A DNA stretch of 6,980 bases from an uncultured Bacilli bacterium (GTDB lineage Bacteria; Bacillota_I; Bacilli_A; RF39; UBA660): contig CAPQQE010000056.1 in NCBI GenBank assembly GCA_948687865.1, positions 1,454 to 8,433 of the forward strand, given 5' to 3'. Made by a program: the position numbers and the translations under genes. The notes under the pieces were generated by a model. It saw only the letters and a list, made by a program, of their open reading frames with translations. It made no database searches and was not told where the DNA came from. Below, in pieces: positions 1-4,425 of the stretch; position 1 is the stretch's first letter, and each line of letters starts with the position of its first letter.

Positions 1-2
1 TT

Positions 3-260
3 TCTCATTTTATAAGCATCATATTTATTTTCTGGGTCATTAGGCTCAATATTAAAGTCAAAATCAAAGCCAATATTGCCTTTGCGGTCATAAGTGATCA
101 TATTTCGACTTGAACTGCCGACTGCATAAAATTGAAATGTGAATTTTTTCTTGACCTCTTTTTGAACTGCGAGAAGTAATTCTCTTATCTCCTTTTTGAA
201 CGGCGCTGCCTCTTTTTTTGTTACATACTGAAAGTCGACTCTCCTTGTTGCCACGTACAT
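3..260 (-). CDS. Partial nucleotidyltransferase-like protein, N-terminal 86 residues
   Basis: This gene starts at an ATG (complement 258-260) and runs off the left edge. The start is supported by AAAGGAG at complement 270-276, nine bases upstream, and by a promoter further up. The visible 86 residues have no stop. They begin with a basic helical stretch (about 15-40), then VGSSSRNM (47-54), then GFDFDFN (64-70). A GS turn followed by a D-x-D pair (D66, D68) is the layout of polymerase-beta-fold nucleotidyltransferases, where the acids bind metal and the GS loop holds the NTP phosphates. The substrate cannot be told from this fragment. Codon use (CGC, CGA, AGG, GCG, CCG, CTC) is unlike the AGA-dominated genes to the right, which suggests foreign origin. 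Nucleotidyltransferase-fold membership is moderately likely; an antitoxin, CBASS-type or RNA-modifying role would be guesswork. Confidence 0.72.
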   Translation of the reverse strand, partial: MYVATRRVDFQYVTKKEAAPFKKEIRELLLAVQKEVKKKFTFQFYAVGSSSRNMITYDRKGNIGFDFDFNIEPNDPENKYDAYKMR

Positions 261-300
261 AATAAAAAACTCCTTTAAATTTATTTGTCCCATGCCTCCC

Positions 301-320
301 ATTTGAAACAGCTTTCAAAT
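301..320. repeat. Perfect inverted repeat in the 5' leader of the leftmost gene
   Basis: ATTTGAAA and TTTCAAAT form an 8-bp perfect inverted repeat around a 4-base centre. It lies just downstream of the -10 element of the minus-strand promoter and upstream of that gene's ribosome binding site, where a repressor operator would sit. It could also fold as a small leader hairpin in the RNA. No T-run follows, so it is not a typical terminator. Confidence 0.6.
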
Positions 321-326
321 CATTAT

Positions 327-355
327 ATAATATCACAAATTTGTAATGTTGTCGA
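327..355 (-). promoter_or_regulatory. Promoter for the leftmost minus-strand gene, with internal palindrome
   Basis: On the minus strand, TCGACA (complement 350-355) and TATTAT (complement 327-332) are separated by 17 bases. A TGA directly before the -10 makes it an extended -10. An overlapping TATAAT lies at complement 322-327. The spacer contains the 10-bp palindrome ACAAATTTGT (335-344), a possible operator between -35 and -10. The elements match a sigma-A promoter; control by a repressor is inference. Confidence 0.5.
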
Positions 356-471
356 TACAATTATTTCAATAAACAAAAATTCGTGAAAACCAACAATAAA
401 GTCCAATCGAAATTAGTCACATTGACAAGCTGAAATTCCAACAATTATTTTATATGAAAATCAATTCTGCG

Positions 472-490
472 TTTGTGCAAATTTCACAAA
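472..490. repeat. Inverted repeat TTTGTG / CACAAA
   Basis: TTTGTG (472-477) and CACAAA (485-490) are 6-bp inverted arms around the 7-base centre CAAATTT. The centre resembles the palindrome ACAAATTTGT at 335-344, so the two might bind the same protein. There is no T-run, so a terminator is unlikely. Confidence 0.35.
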
Positions 491-517
491 AACCGATTCA
501 ATCCCCCTCGAAACTTC

Positions 518-527
518 ATTGCGCAAT
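518..527. repeat. 10-bp palindrome ATTGCGCAAT
   Basis: This is a perfect 10-bp palindrome with a GCGC core, which stands out in AT-rich DNA. It lies in non-coding sequence with no adjacent promoter that I can pair it with. It may be a protein binding site or chance. Confidence 0.35.
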
Positions 528-543
528 TTTTAAAACGAAATGC

Positions 544-587
544 GAGAATAATAGAGAAAACGAGATTAATCAAGAGAATCAAAGAGA
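544..587. repeat. Five spaced GAGA motifs
   Basis: GAGA occurs at 544, 554, 562, 574 and 584, with start-to-start distances of 10, 8, 12 and 10 bases, close to one DNA helical turn. Four copies are followed by A and one by T. Such phased short repeats can be recombinase or initiator binding sites near the end of an element, but the motif is short and purine-rich DNA can produce this by chance. Confidence 0.3.
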
Positions 588-624
588 AAGTCGGGTATAG
601 ATTAAAAAAAATCTCAAAAAACTA

Positions 625-653
625 TTGACTTTTTTACGATTATGGTTTATAAT
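625..653 (+). promoter_or_regulatory. Near-consensus promoter reading into the 3' end of the phosphoesterase gene
   Basis: TTGACT (625-630), a 17-base spacer and TATAAT (648-653) match the sigma-A consensus at 11 of 12 positions, with A-rich DNA upstream. It points rightward, antisense to the phosphoesterase gene. The -10 lies inside that gene, opposite its last Tyr-Tyr codons, and the -35 lies beyond its stop codon in DNA of different composition. It would make an antisense RNA and has no plus-strand gene near it. It may be a hybrid promoter created at the junction. Confidence 0.5.
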
Positions 654-1404
654 AATTTTTAGCGTAAGTAGGGGTTATTATTGCGCCATAAAATGGCAAT
701 GCAATTTGTCCGTTATGTGAGTGCCCTGATAATACTAGATCATAATTATATTTTTTAATATTATTAAAATAATCAGGATAATGCATTATATTTATTTTAT
801 AGTTTACATTATTTTCATTAATTATATTATCTAAAAAGCTAGTATTATTAGATAATGATAACCCTGTTAATAAAATAGAATTATTAGTGTCTTTATATAT
901 AATATCATATGAATCATTTAAATTTATAAATCCAGATGAATCCATTATTTCAGAATATCTAGTTAATTTAATATCATGATTACCAGTAACGTAATATTTG
1001 CCATAAGTACTATTTATTTTGGATAATTCTTTTATTATATTATTAATTTCTTCATCATTAATAGTGATATCTTTATCTACTAAATCGCCAGTAAATACTA
1101 CAATATCTGGTTTCATTAAATTTATCTCATTAACTAGATTCTTTAATTCTTTTAAGAAAGTAGTTCTTCCATAGTGAAAATCAGAAAAATGAGCTATTTT
1201 TATTCCATCTAAGACTTCAGTTATATTTTTACTTTTAATGGGATATTCTTTTATTATTAATCCTGTAGTTGCTAGATATCTTGAGTAAACAATTATTAAA
1301 ATAATAATTAGTATTATACTAAAAAATAGTTTTCTAAAGAAACCTGTTTTCTTTTTTTCTTCATTTGTATTCTCAGAATAAGTATCATCAATATTTTTTT
1401 TCAT
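640..1404 (-). CDS. Membrane-anchored metallophosphoesterase, C-terminally truncated
   Basis: This is a calcineurin-like phosphoesterase of the YkuE/YaeI type, which hydrolyses phosphoesters with two metal ions outside the membrane. A charged N-terminus (1-25) is followed by one hydrophobic segment (about 26-42), probably an uncleaved anchor. The metal and catalytic motifs are all present: SDFH (D75, H77), TGDLVD (D107), GNHD (N142, H143), MHYP (H208) and GHSH (H228, H230). The protein ends at 254 with AKNYYKP. Relatives continue about 40 residues past this KxYY stretch, so a C-terminal tail seems lost, and none of the three frames beyond the stop resembles it. The ATG has AGGAGG at complement 1411-1416, six bases upstream, and lies two bases after the protease stop, so the two genes are co-transcribed and probably translationally coupled. 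The natural substrate is unknown, and activity after truncation is uncertain. Confidence 0.85.
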   Translation of the reverse strand: MKKNIDDTYSENTNEEKKKTGFFRKLFFSIILIIILIIVYSRYLATTGLIIKEYPIKSKNITEVLDGIKIAHFSDFHYGRTTFLKELKNLVNEINLMKPDIVVFTGDLVDKDITINDEEINNIIKELSKINSTYGKYYVTGNHDIKLTRYSEIMDSSGFINLNDSYDIIYKDTNNSILLTGLSLSNNTSFLDNIINENNVNYKINIMHYPDYFNNIKKYNYDLVLSGHSHNGQIALPFYGAIITPTYAKNYYKP

Positions 1405-1406
1405 AG

Positions 1407-2090
1407 TTAGCCTCCTATAAATTGAATAATTATTAAAATTAAATTATGAAATGAGTGAAAAATAATAGTTGAAAAAATAGTATTAGTTTTATAATAGATA
1501 TAAGAAAAATCTATTCCCATTATAACATATGGAATGATCATTAGATAGTCATTAATGTCATTTAAATTAGATATATGAACAATTCCAAATAATAATCCAC
1601 TAATTACTATAAATAGATACTTATTATTTAATATGTTTTTAAAAGTTTTTCTAAAGGTAATTTCTTCTACAATAGGCGCATATATAGTGGATGAAAAAAA
1701 CATATATATTGGAAATAATTTAATATACATTCTAACATTTTGTTCATTAATTGAAATATTGTAGTGTGTTATATTTGAAATAAAAATGTTAGATAATCCC
1801 ATTAATATAACTCCAAGAATGTATATAGGTAAATATTTTCTTATTATATATTTGTAATCATTTTTAAATTTGTTAAAATCTATTTTTAACTCTTTATGAT
1901 ATACAATGATCAATATTAATAAATAAGTTAAATTAGATAAAATTAAATATATATTTTTATGTATGTTATCTAGATTACTTACACTAATGCTAAACAAACT
2001 AAGTATTAACGTTGGTACTATTTGCCATATAAAATAAGAAAAAAATACTATAAAGTTTTTTAATATTATATTAAATTTATTATTATCCAT
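1407..2090 (-). CDS. CPBP-family intramembrane glutamic protease
   Basis: This 227-residue, highly hydrophobic protein has about six to seven membrane segments (for example near 13-33, 48-64, 86-106, 125-140, 157-172, 182-200, 206-224). It carries the three CPBP (Abi/CAAX protease, Rce1-like) motifs: EExxxR (E142, E143, R147), FxxxH (F168, H172) and HxxxN (H212, N216). These line the active site inside the membrane. Bacterial members include CAAX-like proteases, bacteriocin-immunity proteins and regulators that cleave membrane anchors. No bacteriocin or peptide gene is visible nearby, so the role is open. It is the first gene of a minus-strand pair with the phosphoesterase. The ATG at complement 2088-2090 has only a weak purine-rich binding site upstream. 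An extended -10 promoter lies at complement 2116-2124. Confidence 0.87.
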   Translation of the reverse strand: MDNNKFNIILKNFIVFFSYFIWQIVPTLILSLFSISVSNLDNIHKNIYLILSNLTYLLILIIVYHKELKIDFNKFKNDYKYIIRKYLPIYILGVILMGLSNIFISNITHYNISINEQNVRMYIKLFPIYMFFSSTIYAPIVEEITFRKTFKNILNNKYLFIVISGLLFGIVHISNLNDINDYLMIIPYVIMGIDFSYIYYKTNTIFSTIIFHSFHNLILIIIQFIGG

Positions 2091-2115
2091 GTTTTAATCA
2101 CATACTTTCTATATG

Positions 2116-2124
2116 ATTATATCA
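2116..2124 (-). promoter_or_regulatory. Extended -10 promoter for the protease-phosphoesterase pair
   Basis: The minus strand reads TGATATAAT here, an exact extended -10 (TGn plus TATAAT), about 25 bases before the protease ATG. No good -35 is seen at 17 bases, which extended -10 promoters tolerate. It is divergent from the rimP promoter, whose -35 region begins about 16 bases away, so the two may compete for RNA polymerase. Confidence 0.5.
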
Positions 2125-2139
2125 AAAAAAATTAACAAA

Positions 2140-2171
2140 TTGCTTTAAAAATTAAAAATTTGTGTTATAAT
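2140..2171 (+). promoter_or_regulatory. Promoter of the rimP-nusA-infB operon
   Basis: TATAAT at 2166-2171 is preceded by TGT (2163-2165), giving an extended -10. The best -35 candidate is TTGCTT (2140-2145), 20 bases away, which is longer than ideal. CTTTAA at 17 bases is poorer. The -10 lies just upstream of the leader hairpin, placing the RNA start near 2178. Confidence 0.6.
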
Positions 2172-2183
2172 TAGTTTATCAAC

Positions 2184-2215
2184 AAGGAGTGAGGTTAAAG
2201 CCTCGCTCTTTATAT
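2184..2215 (+). terminator. Terminator-like leader hairpin before rimP (attenuator candidate)
   Basis: Positions 2187-2194 (GAGTGAGG) pair with 2201-2208 (CCTCGCTC), with one G-U pair and loop TTAAAG. A-U and G-U pairs extend the stem to about 2184-2211. It is followed by an interrupted U-tract (TTTATATAT) and then the rimP ribosome binding site at 2221. In B. subtilis the rimP-nusA operon has a leader terminator through which NusA limits its own expression. The weak U-tract here fits a NusA-dependent terminator. The hairpin is seen directly; the regulation is inferred by analogy. Confidence 0.6.
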
Positions 2216-2230
2216 ATAATGGAGGAGTGT

Positions 2231-2473
2231 ATGCTAGAAAAGATAAAAGAAATATTAAAGCAACCTTTAAAGGAAGAAAATATAGAAGTTGTTGATGTTC
2301 TATATGAAGATGAAGAAGGTGTTAAAAATCTATATGTTATTATAGATAAAAAACCATATGTTGATATTGATACTTGTGTACTTGCAACAAATATAGTTAA
2401 TCCAATATTAGATGAAGCAGATTTAATAGAAGAAAGTTATGTACTTAATGTATGTTCAAAAGGAGGAGAGTAA
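2231..2473 (+). CDS. rimP: Ribosome maturation factor RimP, short form lacking the C-terminal domain
   Basis: RimP binds the 30S subunit and helps late 16S rRNA folding and S12 incorporation. The start is the ATG at 2231, five bases after GGAGG (2221-2225). A longer reading from a GTG at 2189 would run through the leader hairpin and is rejected. The 80 residues match the N-terminal alpha/beta domain: IEVVDVLYEDEEG, LYVIIDKK, VDIDTCVLATNIVNPILDE, then YVLNVCSKGGE. The usual protein is about 150 residues and continues from a conserved VSSPGLDRPL-like stretch into an SH3/Sm-like domain. Here the protein stops inside that stretch, and the stop lies one base before the nusA start, so the second domain is absent rather than shifted out of frame. 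Identity rests on the fold pattern and on its place before nusA. Confidence 0.82.
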   Translation: MLEKIKEILKQPLKEENIEVVDVLYEDEEGVKNLYVIIDKKPYVDIDTCVLATNIVNPILDEADLIEESYVLNVCSKGGE

Positions 2474-2474
2474 A

Positions 2475-3560
2475 GTGAACGGATTAGAATTTATAAGAGC
2501 AACTAAGGCACTTGCTAAAGAAAGAGGAATTACGGAAGATGAAATTTTCGAATATATGGAAGGAGCCCTTAATGCTGCATATAAGAAAAATAATAATGCA
2601 ACAAATAGTAAGACAAAAATAGATAGAGATACAGGAGAAATAAAAGTAGTCGCATACAAAATAGTTGTTGATGAGATAAATATGGAGGAAGAAGAAGATG
2701 CTCAAATATTACTTGAAGAATTAGGAGATAATCCACAAGGATTAAAGGTTGGAGATGTAATAGAAGAAGAAGTAACACCAAAAGATTTTGGAAGAGTAGC
2801 GGCATCTACCTGTAAACAAGTATTTACTCAAAAGGTTCGTGAAGCTGAAAGAGAAAGTATTATGAGAGAATTTGAAGATAAAGAAGGAGAATTATTAGTT
2901 GGAACTTTATCTAGAGAAGATAAGCAAAATTATTATGTTGATTTAGGTAGAGCACATGGAATACTTCCAAAATCAGAAATAATACCTGGTGAAGAGCTTG
3001 TTATGGGATCGCAAGTAAAAGTATATGTAGTTAAAATAGAATTGGGACAAAAAGGTGGACCTGTTATACTATTATCTAGAAGTCATTATGGTTTTGTAAA
3101 GAGATTATTAGAAATTGAAATTCCAGAATTAAATGAAGGAATAGTAATGCTTTATAGTGTTGCTAGAGATGCAGGAAATAGAAGTAAAATAGCAGTTTAT
3201 TCGGAAAATGAGAGAGTAGATGCAGTAGGTGCTTGTATTGGAGAAAAGGGAATAAGAATAAATAATATATCTAAAGAGTTAAATGGAGAAAAAATAGATG
3301 TAGTACAGTATGATAGAGATTTAGTAACATTTATAAAAAATGCACTATCTCCAGCAAGAGAAGTTGAAGTATATATATTAGATGATAAAAAAAGTGAAGC
3401 ATTAGCAGTAGCAGAAGGTGAAAATTTATCTCTTGCAATTGGAAAAAAAGGTCAAAATGTTAAATTAGCAGCTAAACTTACAAAATGTAAGATAGATGTT
3501 AAAACAAGAGAACAAGTTCAAGAAGAAGGAATAAATATATATAAATATTACGAAGCATAG
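2475..3560 (+). CDS. nusA: Transcription termination/antitermination protein NusA
   Basis: NusA binds RNA polymerase and nascent RNA, promotes pausing and intrinsic termination, and links transcription to translation. I place the start at the GTG at 2475, giving the typical N-terminus (M)NGLEFIRATKAL. AGGAGG at 2461-2466 sits eight bases upstream, and an in-frame ATG at 2439 lies inside rimP and is less likely. The 361 residues contain the RNAP-binding N-terminal domain (1 to about 130), an S1 domain (about 137-201), KH1 with GEKG (256-259) and KH2 with GKKG (323-326). It ends soon after KH2, as in Firmicutes, without the C-terminal acidic repeats of proteobacteria. The rimP stop is one base upstream, so translation is probably coupled. 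Its product probably controls the leader hairpin of its own operon. Confidence 0.97.
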   Translation: MNGLEFIRATKALAKERGITEDEIFEYMEGALNAAYKKNNNATNSKTKIDRDTGEIKVVAYKIVVDEINMEEEEDAQILLEELGDNPQGLKVGDVIEEEVTPKDFGRVAASTCKQVFTQKVREAERESIMREFEDKEGELLVGTLSREDKQNYYVDLGRAHGILPKSEIIPGEELVMGSQVKVYVVKIELGQKGGPVILLSRSHYGFVKRLLEIEIPELNEGIVMLYSVARDAGNRSKIAVYSENERVDAVGACIGEKGIRINNISKELNGEKIDVVQYDRDLVTFIKNALSPAREVEVYILDDKKSEALAVAEGENLSLAIGKKGQNVKLAAKLTKCKIDVKTREQVQEEGINIYKYYEA

Positions 3561-3569
3561 GAGGCATTT

Positions 3570-3833
3570 ATGAAACAAAGAAAAATACCGCTTAGATCAT
3601 GCGTTGTAACTAAAGAAAAATTAGAAAAAAAAGAGTTAATAAGAATAGTTAAAAATAATGAGAATAAAGTTTTTATTGATTTAACTGGTAAAGCAAATGG
3701 AAGAGGGGCATATATCAAAAAAGATTTAGAAGTTTTACAAAAAGCTAAGAAATCAAAAGTGTTAGATAGACATTTAGAAATAAAAATTGATGATTCTATA
3801 TATGATGAACTTGAGAAAATAATAACTTGTTAA
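3570..3833 (+). CDS. rnpM: RNase P modulator RnpM (YlxR, DUF448)
   Basis: This small basic protein of the YlxR family has 87 residues. In B. subtilis, YlxR (RnpM) binds the RNase P RNA and modulates its activity. Family marks are KIPLRSCVVT (5-14), KKELIRIV (20-27) and the conserved DLTGKANGRGAYI (37-49), followed by a basic helix (about 51-64). AGGAGG at 3559-3564 overlaps the nusA stop codon, five bases before this ATG, so the gene is tightly linked to nusA. The position directly after nusA is the usual one in Firmicutes. Confidence 0.94.
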   Translation: MKQRKIPLRSCVVTKEKLEKKELIRIVKNNENKVFIDLTGKANGRGAYIKKDLEVLQKAKKSKVLDRHLEIKIDDSIYDELEKIITC

Positions 3834-3839
3834 AATTTT

Positions 3840-3848
3840 AGGGGGGGG
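3840..3848 (+). promoter_or_regulatory. Unusual ribosome binding site: run of eight G
   Basis: The region upstream of the deaminase ATG is A followed by eight G (3841-3848), then nine bases to the start. It can pair with the anti-Shine-Dalgarno only in part (AGGGGG-type). It is the longest G-run in the window and stands out in DNA this AT-rich. Its length could vary by slippage and change translation strength, or the count could be a sequencing artefact. Confidence 0.5.
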
Positions 3849-3857
3849 AAAACTAAA

Positions 3858-4235
3858 ATGTCAGGTAAAAGAGAAAATTATCTTAATTGGGATGAATACT
3901 TTATGGGCTGTGCAATATTAGCATCATCAAGAAGTAAAGATCCAAGAAATCGAGTAGGCGCATGCATTGTTAATAATGAAAATAGAATTCTATCTATTGG
4001 ATATAATGGTCTAACTGAAGGGATGGATGATGATAAATTTGACTGGAATTCAACAGGGGAATTAACAGGAATAAAAAAGAATATAAAAGACTATTATGTA
4101 GTGCATGCTGAAAAAAATGCAATATTAAATTATAGAAGTAATTCTAAAGATTTAAAAAATAGTACATTATATGTCACATGGTTTCCTTGTTATGAATGCA
4201 CAAAAATAATTATACAATCAGGAATAAAAAAGTAG
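3858..4235 (+). CDS. dCMP deaminase, main reading frame with the active site (frameshifted gene)
   Basis: The protein resembles the zinc-dependent dCMP deaminase/ComEB family, which converts dCMP to dUMP as a source for dTMP synthesis. The 125 residues include WDEYFMGCAILASSRS (11-26), the DPRNRVGACIV strand (28-38), HAE (H83, E85) and PCYEC (P110, C111, C114), giving a complete zinc and proton-shuttle site. The frame reaches TAG at 4233-4235 after SGIKK. The expected continuation VVYL... is found in the -1 frame, open to 4402, so the whole gene spans 3858-4402. It may be restored by -1 slippage at A AAA AAG, or be broken by loss of one A, or be a sequence error. The fragment alone lacks the C-terminal strands and helix and may not fold. 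It sits between rnpM and infB, where ylxQ (L7Ae-like) is usual. Cytidine and tRNA adenosine deaminases are less likely given the overall length and the dCMP-type N-terminus. Confidence 0.82.
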   Translation: MSGKRENYLNWDEYFMGCAILASSRSKDPRNRVGACIVNNENRILSIGYNGLTEGMDDDKFDWNSTGELTGIKKNIKDYYVVHAEKNAILNYRSNSKDLKNSTLYVTWFPCYECTKIIIQSGIKK

Positions 4236-4261
4236 TATATCTAAGAATGTATTCTAAGATA
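4226..4261 (+). other. Possible -1 frameshift signal: slippery heptamer plus hairpin
   Basis: Read in the deaminase frame, 4226-4232 is A AAA AAG, the classic bacterial -1 slippery heptamer (as in dnaX and many IS3-family elements). The zero-frame stop TAG follows at once (4233-4235). After a -1 slip the next codons are GTA GTA TAT CTA (VVYL), the expected family continuation. Five bases after the heptamer, 4238-4248 pairs with 4251-4261 (TATCT/AGATA and AGAAT/ATTCT with one A-A mismatch and a very small loop). Only two pairs are G-C, so the hairpin is weak. AGGA at 4220-4223 is too close to act as a stimulatory Shine-Dalgarno. A simple one-base deletion would also create the heptamer. Confidence 0.4.
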
Positions 4262-4402
4262 GATGAAGTTAAAATTAGTAAATATATGTTTAAAAAAGCT
4301 AAAGTAAAAGTAATTCCATATAAAAAGGAAGATAATATTACAAAGGATAAAGTAGAAGATACAACCGAGAAGATTTTAGGATTAATAAAATCGTTAAAAT
4401 AA
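4232..4402 (+). pseudogene. C-terminal part of the dCMP deaminase in the -1 frame
   Basis: After -1 slippage at 4226-4232, this frame continues the deaminase with VVYLRMYSKIDEV, then a helix KISKYMFKKAKV and strand KVIPY. These match the usual C-terminal end of dCMP deaminases (VVYL..., a helix, then V-x-x-Y). It goes on for about 27 residues, many of them charged, to TAA at 4400-4402. The frame is open upstream to an ATG at 4196, but that ATG lies inside the PCxxC region and has no binding site, so independent translation is unlikely. The intact downstream frame suggests that the break is very recent, bypassed or artefactual. Confidence 0.65.
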
Positions 4403-4425
4403 TAAAATAGAAGGAGGTAATACCT

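Larger units (their letters stand above)
261..639. other. Non-coding region rich in inverted repeats
   Basis: I see no convincing gene in these 379 bases. They hold the ribosome binding site, promoter and palindromes of the minus-strand gene on the left, two more inverted repeats (472-490 and 518-527), a pair of direct repeats CCAACAAT (390-397 and 438-445), a series of spaced GAGA motifs (544-587), and a promoter-like sequence at the right end. A TTGACA hexamer at 422-427 has no good -10 partner. No terminator for the phosphoesterase transcript coming from the right is evident, so that transcript could read through into the leftmost gene. GC is about 23-35% per 60-base block, higher than in the neighbouring phosphoesterase gene. 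Confidence 0.6.

Noticed and set aside
88..360. Open frame of 90 codons on the minus strand
   Set aside because: It overlaps the better gene at 3-260 in another frame, its start lies within the promoter region, and it has no recognisable domain. The GSSSRNM/DFDF protein has a proper ribosome binding site.
454..600. Plus-strand 48-codon open frame as a small gene
   Set aside because: No ribosome binding site precedes the ATG, the TTGACA at 422-427 lacks a matching -10, and the product has no recognisable features. I keep it only as an observation.
599..614. AGATT/AATCT inverted repeat as a terminator
   Set aside because: The stem is only 5 bp around an all-A centre with no G-C-rich core and no clear T-run after it in either direction.
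2189..2230. Upstream extension of RimP from a GTG at 2189
   Set aside because: It would translate the leader hairpin, has no suitable binding site, and adds residues not seen in RimP. The ATG at 2231 has GGAGG five bases upstream.
2439..2474. Upstream ATG start of NusA
   Set aside because: The extra 12 residues lie inside rimP and are not family-like, while the GTG at 2475 has an ideal binding site and gives the standard NGLEFIRA N-terminus.
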